This document shows, piece after piece, positions 33,923 to 44,384 of a stretch of 64,000 nt of DNA. The stretch lies in contig NZ_CP060131.1 in assembly GCF_014235185.1 (NCBI RefSeq), positions 3,355,501 through 3,419,500 of the forward strand. Direction: 5' to 3'. The stretch's first letter is position 1, and each line of letters begins with the position of its first letter. The notes under the pieces were generated by a model. The model saw only the letters and a list, made by a program, of their open reading frames with translations, searched no databases and had not been told where the DNA came from. The translations under genes and the position numbers were made by a program. The stretch is from Pseudonocardia petroleophila (GTDB lineage: Bacteria > Actinomycetota > Actinomycetes > Mycobacteriales > Pseudonocardiaceae).

Positions 33923-34041
33923 CGCCTGCGGTTCTGCCACCACCAGCGCAGCAGCAGCGTCAGCGACGTCAGCAGCATCATCAGCACGACGAGCTGTCCG
34001 AGCGGCGACGAGAAGCCGGTGGGATCGCCCGAATAGTCCAC
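33919..34041 (-). CDS. 40-residue single-helix membrane protein, leaderless
   Basis: GTG 34041 to the TAG sharing CTAG with the hemerythrin stop. The product starts VDYSGDPTGFSSPLGQ, continues into one strongly hydrophobic helix (LVVLMMLLTSLTLLLRW) and ends WWWQNRRR, so the basic end is cytoplasmic with the N-terminus outside. The start is supported by the -10 TAGCCT (minus strand, 34054-34049) seven bases away, whose TAG is the stop of the CoA-transferase gene. No family recognised; it is below usual gene-finder cut-offs. Confidence 0.6.
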   Translation of the reverse strand: MDYSGDPTGFSSPLGQLVVLMMLLTSLTLLLRWWWQNRRR

Positions 34042-34051
34042 ATCGACGAGG

Positions 34052-35320
34052 CTACCGCCAGCGCGGTTCGGCCGTCCCGAACGACGGGGCGGGCCCGGAC
34101 CAGCGCAGCGGCTCGCCGTCGACGGAGCCGGGGGGCGCGGCGAGCGTGAGGTCCCCGACGTCCTGCAGGTGGGGGGCCGGGTCGACGTCGGCGACGTCGG
34201 CGACGGCCGACCGCGGTAGGTCCTGCAGCCACGCGGCCGTGCCGGCGAGCGAGAGCCGTACGTGCCGCGTGCCGCCCTCGCGCCGCTGCGCCGCCAGGGC
34301 GAGCAGCGTCGCGGCGGCGCCGAGGTAGCCGGTGGCGTGGTCGAGGACCTGGGCGGGCAGGGCGCCCGGGGCCTCGGCCGAGCCCTCCTCGACGGCGATC
34401 CCGCACGCCGCCTGCACCAGCGAGTCGAACCCGCGGCGCCCGCCCCACGGACCCTGCTCGCCCCACGCGGACAGCGTGACGACGACGAGCCCGGGATGGC
34501 GCTGCGCGAGGGCCTGCGGGGAGAGCCCGAAGGCGTCGAGCGCACCGGGGCGGTAGCCGGTGACCACCACGTCCGCCCCGGCCAGCAGCTCCTCGCGGCG
34601 CGCGGCGTCGTGCAGGTCGAGCAGGGCGGAGCGCTTGCCGGGCAGCGTGTCGGCGGCCTGCAGCGGGATCTCGGGGCGGTCCGGGTGGTCCAGGCGCAGG
34701 ACGTCGGCGCCGTGCAGGGCCAGGGTGCGGGTGGCGACGGGGCCGGCGATGACGCGCGTCAGGTCGAGCACCCGCGGCCTGCGGGCGGGCCGGGGCGCGG
34801 CGTCGCCGACGACGTGCCGCTTGACCAGCGGCGGAGGTGCTCCGGTCTCCGCCCGCCACCGCTGCGCCGTGCGCACCGCGGCACCCACCCCGCCCGCCGC
34901 GTGCAGCGCGGTCTCGAGCTCGACGCCCGCGCGCTCGGCGATCGCCGCGGGAGCCCGCTCCTCGGTGGTGCCGAGCACCCGCAGCGCCGCCGCCCGGTGC
35001 CACGGGTAGTTCGCGTGCAGCCGCAGCCACCCGTCGGCGGTGCGGTGGAACGCGGAGAGCGGATCGAACACCGACCCCGCCGACCGCCCGCCGCGGAGCA
35101 CGTACCGCTCGCTGCGCAGCGCGATCGCCAGTGCCCGCGTGTCGAGGGCGACGGGCCGGTCGGTGGCGGCCAGCAGGGACGCCCCGACGGCCGCGGTCCC
35201 GGCGGCGGTGACGGCGAACGTCGAGCGCAGCGGGGCGGGCGGGCCGGTCACGGTGAGCCGGTCGAGGTCCTCGCGCGCTCCGCCGAGCGCCGCCCAGACC
35301 CGGTGGAGCGGGGTCGTCAC
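34052..35320 (-). CDS. CaiB/BaiF (family III) CoA-transferase-like protein
   Basis: 422 residues from GTG 35320. The second half shows family III features: RVLDLTRVIAGPVATRTLAL, GADVLRLDHPDRPE, KRSALLDLHDAARREELLAG, ADVVVTGYRPGALDAFGL. The catalytic Asp expected around the ExxxxD region could not be placed with certainty because the N-terminal half is divergent, so it may act on an unusual acyl donor or be a structural homologue. Such enzymes move CoA between carboxylic acids. The -10 TAGGTT is shared head-to-head with the DUF3046 gene. Confidence 0.82.
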   Translation of the reverse strand: MTTPLHRVWAALGGAREDLDRLTVTGPPAPLRSTFAVTAAGTAAVGASLLAATDRPVALDTRALAIALRSERYVLRGGRSAGSVFDPLSAFHRTADGWLRLHANYPWHRAAALRVLGTTEERAPAAIAERAGVELETALHAAGGVGAAVRTAQRWRAETGAPPPLVKRHVVGDAAPRPARRPRVLDLTRVIAGPVATRTLALHGADVLRLDHPDRPEIPLQAADTLPGKRSALLDLHDAARREELLAGADVVVTGYRPGALDAFGLSPQALAQRHPGLVVVTLSAWGEQGPWGGRRGFDSLVQAACGIAVEEGSAEAPGALPAQVLDHATGYLGAAATLLALAAQRREGGTRHVRLSLAGTAAWLQDLPRSAVADVADVDPAPHLQDVGDLTLAAPPGSVDGEPLRWSGPAPSFGTAEPRWR

Positions 35321-35325
35321 GGCGC

Positions 35326-35332
35326 TAACCTA
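35326..35332. promoter_or_regulatory. Bidirectional -10 element shared by two leaderless genes
   Basis: TAACCTA reads TAACCT on the plus strand (seven bases before GTG 35339) and TAGGTT on the minus strand (six bases before GTG 35320). Two -10 boxes overlap by five base pairs, so polymerase can serve only one direction at a time. Confidence 0.6.
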
Positions 35333-35338
35333 GTGCGC

Positions 35339-35533
35339 GTGCGCCTGACCCAGTTCCGTGAGCTGATGGAGGGCGAGTTCGGGGCCGTGCGTGCGGCGTC
35401 GCTCGCCCACGACCACGTGTTCGCCGAGCTCGGCGACCGCACGGTGGAGCAGGCGCTGGAGTTCGGCTACGACGCTCGTGAGGTGTGGCGGGCGGTCTGC
35501 GCCGCCTACGACGTGCCGCCCGCGCGGCAGTAG
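35339..35533 (+). CDS. DUF3046 family protein
   Basis: 64 residues from GTG 35339: [52 protein letters not shown]. This small acidic protein is found just before recA in most actinobacteria (Rv2738c type); function unknown. Leaderless, with TAACCT seven bases before the start. It stands 53 bases before the SOS box of recA and may or may not be co-regulated. Confidence 0.88.
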   Translation: MRLTQFRELMEGEFGAVRAASLAHDHVFAELGDRTVEQALEFGYDAREVWRAVCAAYDVPPARQ

Positions 35534-35585
35534 GGCCGCCGCCCGGCGCGGGATCCTAGCCGCCCGGCGTGTCAGCGTCGCTATC

Positions 35586-35597
35586 GAACAGGTGTTC
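35586..35597 (+). promoter_or_regulatory. SOS (LexA) box before recA
   Basis: GAAC-AGGT-GTTC, flanked as TCGAACAGGTGTTCG, matches the actinobacterial LexA box GAACN4GTTC. TAGTGT at 35600-35605 directly behind it can be the -10 of the SOS-controlled recA promoter, so LexA would cover the promoter. Confidence 0.88.
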
Positions 35598-35656
35598 GCT
35601 AGTGTGTTGTCCACATGGCGTGGTGGCCGTCCACAGTTCCGGACCTCGCCCGCAGA

Positions 35657-35679
35657 TCGTCGGTGGTCGGCCCTACGGT
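35657..35679 (+). promoter_or_regulatory. PafBC-type (RecA-NDp) damage promoter of recA
   Basis: TCGTCGGTG (35657-35665), eight bases, TACGGT (35674-35679). The known LexA-independent damage promoter of mycobacterial recA has TTGTCRGTG-N8-TANNNT. Here eight of nine positions, the spacing and the -10 all fit. The transcript would start about 35687 and carry a leader of about 43 bases with GGAG before ATG 35730. Confidence 0.75.
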
Positions 35680-35729
35680 CGATATCGACACCTCAGATGT
35701 TCGACACGACCACGATGTGGAGCCCGGCG

Positions 35730-36767
35730 ATGATCGCACCCGACCGCGAGAAGGCGCTCGAACTCGCCCTCGCCCAGATCGAGAAGAACCACGGCAAGGG
35801 CTCGGTGATGCGCCTGGGCGACGACACCCGTCCGCCGGTGGGCATCATCCCCACGGGGTCGATCGCGCTCGACGTCGCGCTCGGCGTGGGCGGCCTGCCC
35901 CGCGGCCGCGTCGTGGAGATCTACGGGCCGGAGTCCAGCGGAAAGACCACGGTCGCGCTGCACGCGGTGGCCAACGCCCAGGCCGCGGGCGGCATCGCGG
36001 CCTTCATCGACGCCGAGCACGCGCTCGACCCGGAGTACGCGAAGGCGCTGGGAGTCGACACCGACAACCTGCTCGTCTCCCAGCCCGACACGGGGGAGCA
36101 GGCGCTCGAGATCGCCGACATGCTCATCCGGTCCGGCGCGCTCGACCTCATCGTCGTCGACTCGGTGGCCGCGCTCGTGCCCCGCGCCGAGATCGAGGGC
36201 GAGATGGGCGACAGCCACGTCGGCCTGCAGGCCCGGCTGATGAGCCAGGCGCTGCGCAAGATCACCGGTGCGCTGAGCAACTCCGGCACCACGATGATCT
36301 TCATCAACCAGCTGCGCGAGAAGATCGGCGTCATGTTCGGCTCGCCGGAGACCACCACCGGTGGCAAGGCGCTCAAGTTCTACGCCTCGGTCCGGCTCGA
36401 CATCCGCCGCATCGAGACGCTCAAGGACGGCTCCGACATGGTCGGCAACCGCACCCGCGTCAAGGTCGTGAAGAACAAGGTGGCCCCGCCGTTCAAGCAG
36501 GCGGAGTTCGACATCCTCTACGGCGTCGGGATCAGTCGGGAGGGTTCGCTGGTCGACGTCGGCGTCGAGCAGGGCCTCGTCCGCAAGTCCGGTGCCTGGT
36601 ACACCTACGAGGGCGACCAGCTCGGGCAGGGCAAGGAGAACGCCCGCAAGTTCCTGCGCGAGAACCCCGATGTCGCCAACGAGATCGAGAAGCGCATCAA
36701 GGAGAAGCTCGGCATCGGTGCCGTGGTCGACGCCGACGTGCCCGTCCCCGCCCCCGTCGACTTCTGA
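35730..36767 (+). CDS. recA: Recombinase RecA
   Basis: 345 residues; ATG 35730 has GGAG (35719-35722) seven bases upstream, and the product begins [20 protein letters not shown] as in actinobacterial RecA. ATGs at 35697 and 35715 are in frame but lack this support. Walker [24 protein letters not shown], Walker [13 protein letters not shown], loop 2 [20 protein letters not shown], and the acidic tail are all intact. No intein is present. RecA forms the ssDNA filament for strand exchange and triggers LexA cleavage. Two damage promoters precede it. Confidence 0.98.
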   Translation: MIAPDREKALELALAQIEKNHGKGSVMRLGDDTRPPVGIIPTGSIALDVALGVGGLPRGRVVEIYGPESSGKTTVALHAVANAQAAGGIAAFIDAEHALDPEYAKALGVDTDNLLVSQPDTGEQALEIADMLIRSGALDLIVVDSVAALVPRAEIEGEMGDSHVGLQARLMSQALRKITGALSNSGTTMIFINQLREKIGVMFGSPETTTGGKALKFYASVRLDIRRIETLKDGSDMVGNRTRVKVVKNKVAPPFKQAEFDILYGVGISREGSLVDVGVEQGLVRKSGAWYTYEGDQLGQGKENARKFLRENPDVANEIEKRIKEKLGIGAVVDADVPVPAPVDF

Positions 36768-36769
36768 TC

Positions 36770-38047
36770 GTGGGCGGTCGGGTCGCCCGGTTCGACGCCG
36801 ACGGGGACGACCCCGGTCGGTCCGACGGGCCCGGCGCGGAGTCCGCGCCGGCGTCCCAGGCCCGGCTGGACGCGGTCGGCGCCGCCGAGGAGCCGGCCGC
36901 CGCGGTCGCCACCTTCGCCGGTCTCGCGTCCGCCCCCGGCGGCAGCCCGACCGCTGCCGACCCGACCGGCGCCGATCCGGCGGCTGATCCGACCGCCGCC
37001 GACCCGGCGGGAACCGGCCCGGCACGGGCCGGCCCGGCCGGGGCCGGTCAGCACGGCAGCGGTCCGGGCACGGACGGCGCCGGGAGCGGCCCGGACGACC
37101 GGGCCCCGGACGCCGTGCCCGAGGACGCCGTGCCCGAGGACGCCGGGCTCGAGGGCACCGGGGTCGAGGGCACCGGGCGTCCGCGACCCGGTGCGGCGGC
37201 GGTGGCACGTCTCGGGGACGCGCTCGACGCCCCACCCGCCGCGCGGGTGGCCGGACTGCAGGTGCCCGAGGTCGCACCGTCCGCCGCGCCCCGCACGGCA
37301 CGGTTCGGGGAGGGCGGCCGCAGCGGCTCCCCGTCCCGCCGCGGAGCACGCGGCGGCGCGGCGCGGGCGCGTCGGGAGGCCCCGGGAACCTCGGGTTCGG
37401 CGGCCCGACGGGCGCGGCGCGACCGGGCGGACGCCGCGGAGACCATCGACCCCGGGGTCCCGCCGACCGACGACGGGCCGAGCGGGGCGGCGGCGGCCGA
37501 GACGCCGCGGCGCGGCTGGGGTCCCAAGCAGATCGACCCCGACGCCGATCCGCTGGTCGCGGCCCGCGAGATCTGCCTGCGGCTGCTCACCGACCGCGCC
37601 CGCACCCGGCACGAGCTGGCGCAGGCGCTGAGGCAGCGCGGCGTTCCCGACGAGGCCGCCGAGTCGGTGCTGAGCCGCTTCGACGAGGTCGGCCTCATCG
37701 ACGACGCCGCGTTCGCCGGGCAGTACGTCCGGTCCCGGCACACCTACCGCGGCCTGTCCCGGCGGGCGATCGCGATGGAGCTGCGGCGCAAGGGCGTCGA
37801 CGACGAGGTGGCGGGGGAGGCGTTGGAGGAGGTCGACCCCGAGTCCGAGGAGCAGCGGGCCCGCGAGCTGGTCGACCGCAAGCTGCGCACCGTCCCCGCC
37901 GACACCCCGGAGCAGCGCACGAAGGCGGCCAACCGGCTGGTCGGGATGCTCGCCCGCAGGGGCTACGGCGGCGGCATCGCCTACCGGGTGGTGCGGGAGG
38001 CCCTCGCGGCCCACGGGGCGGAGATCGACGAGCTCGGCGAGGGCTGA
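36770..38047 (+). CDS. recX: RecX regulatory protein with long disordered N-terminal extension
   Basis: 425 residues from GTG 36770, two bases after the recA stop, so co-transcribed. The RecX domain is only the last 175 residues or so: DADPLVAAREICLRLLTDRA, RTRHELAQALRQRGVPDEAA, FDEVGLIDDAAFAGQYVRSR, HTYRGLSRRAIAMELRRKGV. RecX limits RecA filament growth. The first 250 residues are low-complexity, rich in Ala, Gly, Pro and Asp, with near-repeats (ADPTGADPAADPTAADPAG; VPEDAVPEDA; LEGTGVEGTG), then Arg-rich. Usual RecX is 150-200 residues. A start further inside is possible but the frame shows GC-biased coding throughout. Confidence 0.88.
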   Translation: MGGRVARFDADGDDPGRSDGPGAESAPASQARLDAVGAAEEPAAAVATFAGLASAPGGSPTAADPTGADPAADPTAADPAGTGPARAGPAGAGQHGSGPGTDGAGSGPDDRAPDAVPEDAVPEDAGLEGTGVEGTGRPRPGAAAVARLGDALDAPPAARVAGLQVPEVAPSAAPRTARFGEGGRSGSPSRRGARGGAARARREAPGTSGSAARRARRDRADAAETIDPGVPPTDDGPSGAAAAETPRRGWGPKQIDPDADPLVAAREICLRLLTDRARTRHELAQALRQRGVPDEAAESVLSRFDEVGLIDDAAFAGQYVRSRHTYRGLSRRAIAMELRRKGVDDEVAGEALEEVDPESEEQRARELVDRKLRTVPADTPEQRTKAANRLVGMLARRGYGGGIAYRVVREALAAHGAEIDELGEG

Positions 38048-38057
38048 CCCGCGCCGG

Positions 38058-38783
38058 TCAGCGCTTCTGCCGGCGGCTCCCGCCGTGCCAGTCCTGCTGC
38101 ACCCCGACCTCGTCGTCGGCCACACCGAGCGCCCGGAGCCGGGGCAGCTCGCGCAGGCTGCGCTTGAGCTCGGCGAACCCGGGGAAGCGGGCCAGGGCGA
38201 TGACGTGGTCCCACAGCTCGGCCGCCTCGTCGGGGGCGGGCAGGCGGCTGATCACCGGGCCGAAGAACGCCACGCCGTCCGGCGGCTCGAACTGCAGGAT
38301 CGGGGTGCCGACGTCCTTGCCGGTCAGGGAGAGGGCCTCGTCGGTCTCGGCCTGGATCTGCGCGTCCCAGGACGGGTCGTCGAGGGCGTCCGCGAGACCG
38401 GCGGGCAGCCCGGTGCCGGCCAGGACGGGGGCGACGAACTCCGCCGTGCCCCGGTGGCCGTGGAAGGCGGCCTCGTCCGGCACCGGGTCCCGGTCGAAGA
38501 TGGCCGCGCCCAGTGCGGCGTAGAGCCGGTCGACGGCATCGGGGCCGTGCTCCGCGCGGGTGGCGGCGGCCATCCGCAGCAGGCGCAGCCCCGCGGTGTG
38601 GCCCGCCTCGTACTCGGGCGGGAAGTGGGCGTCGTAGTCGATGTGGGCGTTGAGCAGCCGCAGCGAGATGAACCGCCACTCGACGGAGTAGTCGCGGGCG
38701 GCCTGGACCTGCCGCACCCACTTGCTGGTCATCCACGCGAAGGGGCAGACGGGGTCGAAGTAGAAGTGCACGTCGGCGGCCAT
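38058..38783 (-). CDS. DsbA-like mycothiol-dependent reductase (Rv2466c family), single-cysteine motif
   Basis: 241 residues from ATG 38783. The fold start HFYFDPVCPFAWMTSKWVRQ matches mycothiol-dependent reductases of the Rv2466c family, where the motif is CPWC. Here it reads CPFA, so the resolving cysteine is missing and only the nucleophilic one remains. DVGTPILQFEPPDGVAFFGPV is the cis-proline loop region. The helical insertion is complete. A one-cysteine enzyme can still work by a monothiol mechanism with mycothiol. TTAGCT lies six bases before the start. It is convergent with recX and follows the LysR gene on the same strand. Confidence 0.85.
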   Translation of the reverse strand: MAADVHFYFDPVCPFAWMTSKWVRQVQAARDYSVEWRFISLRLLNAHIDYDAHFPPEYEAGHTAGLRLLRMAAATRAEHGPDAVDRLYAALGAAIFDRDPVPDEAAFHGHRGTAEFVAPVLAGTGLPAGLADALDDPSWDAQIQAETDEALSLTGKDVGTPILQFEPPDGVAFFGPVISRLPAPDEAAELWDHVIALARFPGFAELKRSLRELPRLRALGVADDEVGVQQDWHGGSRRQKR

Positions 38784-38791
38784 GGGGAGAG

Positions 38792-39733
38792 CTAATCAGG
38801 ACGGCGCAGCACCTGCACGTCCCCGGGCAGGCCGTCGCCGGCGGAGAGCTCGGTGAGGAACGACAGCAGCGTGTCCCGGAACGCCGTCATCGCGTGCGTG
38901 GGGTCGAGGTCGGCGCGGCGGGCCAGCGCCACGGTGCGGTAGAGCGGGGGCGTGAGCACGGTCCGCCGCAGTCGCGGCCGGCCGGCGAACACCAGGTCCG
39001 GCACCACCGCGACCCCCGTCCCGGCCTCGACGAGCCGCAGGACCGCGTCCATCTCCCCGCCCTCCACGGCGAACCGCGGCGTCTCACCGGCGTCGGCGTA
39101 GGCCCGGAGCACCGACTCGCGCACGTCGTAGCCCTGCCGCGGGACGATCAGCGGGCGGCGGGCCAGCTCGTGGACGGTCAGCGACCCGCGCGGGGACGGC
39201 GCGCGCTCCGAGGCGGGGGAGGCCACCGACAGCCGCTCCCGCAGGACCGGGGTGGTGTGCAGGGCGGTGTCGACGCCGGAGCTCGGGACGATCACCAGCG
39301 CCACGTCGAGCTCGCCGCGCACGAGCGAGCGCACCAGCGGCTGCGACCCGCTCTCGACCAGCTCCAGCCGCACGTCGGGGTACTGCTCGTGGAAGACGCG
39401 CAGCACGTCGGCGAGCACGCCGATGCACAGCGACGGGGTGGCGCCGACCCGCACCCGCCCGCGCTGCAGCCCGATCAGCTCCGCGACGCCGGTGCGGGCC
39501 CGGTCGGCGTCGGCCAGCATGCGCCGGGCCAGCGGCAGCACGACCTCGCCCGCGGGGGTGAGGGCGATGCCCTCCCGCCCCCCGCGCTGCACCAGCGGCG
39601 CCCCCAGCTCGGTCTCGAGGACCCGCAGCTGCCGCGACAGCGTCGGCTGCGCGACCCCCACCGCGTCGGCGGCCCGGGTGAAGCTGCGCGAGTCGGCCAG
39701 TGCCACGAGGTAGGCGAGCTGCGTCAACGTCAC
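38792..39733 (-). CDS. LysR family transcriptional regulator
   Basis: 313 residues from GTG 39733. N-terminal helix-turn-helix TQLAYLVALADSRSFTRAAD, VGVAQPTLSRQLRVLETELG; C-terminal PBP2-type effector domain with VRVGATPSLCIGVLADVL and VARR-like strands. It resembles CynR/CbbR-like regulators; the effector is unknown. The -10 TAGGCT (39746-39741) sits seven bases before the start, so leaderless. It is divergent from the first complex II operon, whose 258-base upstream region carries a large inverted repeat, and may control it. The reductase gene follows eight bases downstream. Confidence 0.88.
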   Translation of the reverse strand: MTLTQLAYLVALADSRSFTRAADAVGVAQPTLSRQLRVLETELGAPLVQRGGREGIALTPAGEVVLPLARRMLADADRARTGVAELIGLQRGRVRVGATPSLCIGVLADVLRVFHEQYPDVRLELVESGSQPLVRSLVRGELDVALVIVPSSGVDTALHTTPVLRERLSVASPASERAPSPRGSLTVHELARRPLIVPRQGYDVRESVLRAYADAGETPRFAVEGGEMDAVLRLVEAGTGVAVVPDLVFAGRPRLRRTVLTPPLYRTVALARRADLDPTHAMTAFRDTLLSFLTELSAGDGLPGDVQVLRRPD

Positions 39734-39809
39734 GCTCCATAGCCTACGAGCATCGAGCGATCACTGCCGATACCCACACGCGCCCACTGTCCCGGCCCCG
39801 CACCGCACC

Positions 39810-39850
39810 GGGGTGGCTTCACTGCAACCCGGCTGCAGTGGAGCCACCCC
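39810..39850. repeat. 17-bp inverted repeat in the lysR-sdh intergenic region
   Basis: GGGGTGGCTTCACTGCA (39810-39826) pairs with 39834-39850 around the loop ACCCGGC, with one T-G mismatch (a wobble in RNA). A third partial copy, CACTGCGAGTGAAGC, follows at about 39850. It may be an operator for the divergent LysR protein or a leader hairpin of the sdh transcript. A possible -10 (TATAGC, 39919-39924) lies downstream of it, which favours a DNA-site role. Confidence 0.6.
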
Positions 39851-39991
39851 ACTGCGAGTGAAGCGGGGCACGTGAGGCGACCCTCAGTCACGCCCTGAGC
39901 TGCGCCGATGCGTCAGGTATAGCGACAGGGCACCGATCATGGCCGACCGATGCATTGGACGACCCCCACGCCCGGTGGTCACGCTGACGCC

Positions 39992-40708
39992 ATGGTCTCC
40001 CTGGCTCAGCGCGCGAACGGTGGTGCGCCGACCCGACGTGCTCCGCGGCCGTCGTCCGTGCAGCTCAAGTACGTGATGGCCGTCTCCGGCGCGGTCATGT
40101 TCCTCTACCTCGTCGCGCACATGATCGGCAACCTGAAGATCTTCCTCGGGGCCGAGTCGCTGGACCTCTACGCGGAGTGGCTGCGCGTCGTCGGCGAGCC
40201 CGCGCTGCCGGAGCAGACCGTCCTGTGGATCGTGCGGATCGTGCTGCTGGCCGCCGTCGTCGGCCACATCGTCGCGGCGACGATGCTCGCCCGCCGCGCG
40301 TCGCGGGCCCGCCCGGTGAAGTACGCGCACAAGAGCCGGGTGGCGGGGTCCTACGCCACCCGCACGATGCGGTGGGGCGGCGTGATCGTCGCGCTGTTCA
40401 TCGTCTACCACATCCTCGACCTGACGACGGGCACGCTGAACCCCAACGGCGTCTACGGCGACGTCTACGCCAACCTCGTGGCCGACTTCGCGCCGCAGCG
40501 CTGGTACGTCACCGCGTTCTACGTCCTGTCGATCCTCGCCCTGACCCTGCACCTGCGCCACGGGCTGTGGAGCGCGCTGCAGTCGCTGGGCCGCACCCGC
40601 GGCGGCAACCTCGTCGCGCTCAAGACGACGGCGAACGTCGTCGCGATCGCGCTGGCCGTCGGCTTCCTCGCCGTCCCGCTGTCGATCACCTTCGGATTGG
40701 TGTCCTGA
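39992..40708 (+). CDS. Succinate dehydrogenase cytochrome b558-type membrane subunit
   Basis: 238 residues from ATG 39992; ATG 39950 is in frame too, and neither has a strong ribosome-binding site. Five membrane helices are visible with the histidines expected to ligate two hemes: [73 protein letters not shown]. This is the single-subunit di-heme anchor of the Bacillus/Bacteroidetes type (class B complex II). It starts a three-gene operon with flavoprotein and iron-sulfur subunits. Confidence 0.9.
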   Translation: MVSLAQRANGGAPTRRAPRPSSVQLKYVMAVSGAVMFLYLVAHMIGNLKIFLGAESLDLYAEWLRVVGEPALPEQTVLWIVRIVLLAAVVGHIVAATMLARRASRARPVKYAHKSRVAGSYATRTMRWGGVIVALFIVYHILDLTTGTLNPNGVYGDVYANLVADFAPQRWYVTAFYVLSILALTLHLRHGLWSALQSLGRTRGGNLVALKTTANVVAIALAVGFLAVPLSITFGLVS

Positions 40709-40710
40709 GC

Positions 40711-42650
<1,940 letters not shown>

Positions 42651-42654
<4 letters not shown>

Positions 42655-43406
42655 AGCTCACCCTGAAGGTCTGGCGCCAGGACGCCCCCGAGGCCCCCGG
42701 GAAGATGGTGGGCTACCAGGTCGACGACGCCGACGAGGACATGTCGTTCCTGGAGCTCCTCGACGTCCTCAACGAGAAGCTGATCCTCTCGGGCGACGAG
42801 CCGGTGGCGTTCGACCACGACTGCCGCGAGGGCATCTGCGGCTCGTGCGCGATGGTGATCAACGGCGAGCCGCACGGCCCGCAGAAGGCCACCACCGCCT
42901 GCCAGCTGCACCTGCGGCACTTCCGCGACGGCGAGACGATCTTCGTGGAGCCGTGGCGGGCGGCGGCGTTCCCCGTGGTCAAGGACCTCGTCACCGACCG
43001 CAGCGCGTTCGACCGCGTCATCCAGGCCGGCGGGTTCATCAGCGCGCCGACGGGATCGGCCCCCGACGCCCACGCCACGCCCGTGCCCAAGCCCAACTCC
43101 GAGCGCGCGTTCACCGCGGCGGCCTGCATCGGCTGCGGTGCGTGCGTGGCGGCGTGCCCGAACGGGTCGGCGTCGCTGTTCCTCGGCGCGAAGATCACCC
43201 ACCTCGGGGAGCTGCCGCAGGGCCAGCCCGAGCGCGACGACCGCGTCGTGCGGATGGTCGAGCAGCACGACGCCGAGGGCTTCGGCGGCTGCACCAACAC
43301 CGGCGCGTGCACCGTGTCGTGCCCGAAGGAGATCCCGCTCGACGTCATCTCCCAGCTCAACCGCGACTACCTGAACGCCACGACGGGGAGCCGCCGCTCG
43401 GCCTGA
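42651..43406 (+). CDS. Succinate dehydrogenase/fumarate reductase iron-sulfur subunit (b558 type)
   Basis: 251 residues from GTG 42651 (GTGA overlap). [2Fe-2S] ligands: [20 protein letters not shown] and the later ATTACQL. [4Fe-4S]/[3Fe-4S] region: [16 protein letters not shown] and [19 protein letters not shown]. All cluster cysteines are present. It passes electrons from the flavin to the heme anchor and menaquinone. A terminator follows at 43424. Confidence 0.95.
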
Positions 43407-43423
43407 CCCGCCGCCGCCGACAC

Positions 43424-43451
43424 CGGCCCGACCCCCACGGGGGCCGGGCCG
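43424..43451 (+). terminator. Terminator after the first complex II operon
   Basis: CGGCCCG (43424-43430) pairs with CGGGCCG (43445-43451), with an inner C4/G4 stem separated by one A/C mismatch. It lies 18 bases past the stop and separates the two complex II operons. TAGGCT at 43547-43552 may be the -10 of the second operon, with a leader of about 35 bases. Confidence 0.7.
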
Positions 43452-43592
43452 CCCGTCGTGTCCCGGTGCGCCGCGCCGGATGTGACTCCCGTCTCGACCA
43501 CGGGTTTTGTTCCCGACCCGTCACTGAAGTGGTGAGCGTTACGTCGTAGGCTCCGCGAAGTTTCGACCGCGGAAGACGAGGACCCCAACGAC

Positions 43593-44378
43593 GTGTCATC
43601 CACCACAGACGCGGCAGGAGGCCGGGCGCAGATCTCGGCCAGGACGCTGCGCACCGACCGCTGGTGGCTCCCGCCACTGCTCAACTTCGCCGGGCTCGCG
43701 GCCTGGGTCGTCTACGCGACCGTCCGCGCTTTCCAGCAGGACAACTACTGGGTCGGGGAGTACGAGTACCTGACCCCGTTCTACTCGCCGTGCTTCTCGG
43801 TGGGCTGCGTCCCGGAGGCGTCGCACTTCGGGCAGTTCCTGCCGGACGTCTGGTGGCTGCCGTACGCGTCGCTGACGCTGCCGTTCCTGCTGCTGTTCCG
43901 GCTCACCTGCTACTACTACCGCAAGGCGTACTACCGCGCCTTCTGGCTGTCGCCGCCCGCGTGCGCCGTGGCCGAGCCGCACAAGAAGTACACCGGCGAG
44001 ACGCGCTTCCCGCTACTCGGGCAGAACCTGCACCGCTACTTCTTCTACGCCGCCGCGATCATCTCGCTGATCAACACCTACGACGCGATCCTGTCGTTCC
44101 GCACCGGCATCGGCCTGGGCAACATCATCCTGCTGCTCAACGTGATCGCGCTGTGGGCGTACACGATCTCGTGCCACTCCTGCCGCAGCATCGTCGGCGG
44201 CCGGATCAACAACTTCTCCAAGCACCCCGCGCGCTACAAGAGCTGGGTGTTCGTCTCGAAGCTCAACGCCAAGCACATGCAGCTCGCCTGGCTCACCCTG
44301 GCGACGCTGGCCATCACGGACTTCTACGTCATGGCCCTCGCGGCCGGCTGGATCTCCGACCTGCGGATCGTGGGGTGA
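43593..44378 (+). CDS. Sdh1-type succinate dehydrogenase membrane anchor
   Basis: 261 residues from GTG 43593. Five hydrophobic helices; distinctive segments are YLTPFYSPCFSVGCVPEASH, CYYYRKAYYRAFWLSPPACA, ETRFPLLGQNLHRYFFYAAA and YTISCHSCRSIVGG. This is the mycobacterial Rv0249c-type anchor, quite different from the b558 anchor at 39992. It binds quinone and carries redox centres between the iron-sulfur subunit and the membrane. Second complete complex II operon, directly after the first. Confidence 0.92.
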   Translation: MSSTTDAAGGRAQISARTLRTDRWWLPPLLNFAGLAAWVVYATVRAFQQDNYWVGEYEYLTPFYSPCFSVGCVPEASHFGQFLPDVWWLPYASLTLPFLLLFRLTCYYYRKAYYRAFWLSPPACAVAEPHKKYTGETRFPLLGQNLHRYFFYAAAIISLINTYDAILSFRTGIGLGNIILLLNVIALWAYTISCHSCRSIVGGRINNFSKHPARYKSWVFVSKLNAKHMQLAWLTLATLAITDFYVMALAAGWISDLRIVG

Positions 44379-44384
44379 TCTGAC

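Noticed and set aside
36770..37530. RecX extension as a separate gene
   Set aside because: No stop codon and no convincing internal ribosome-binding site separate it from the RecX domain.
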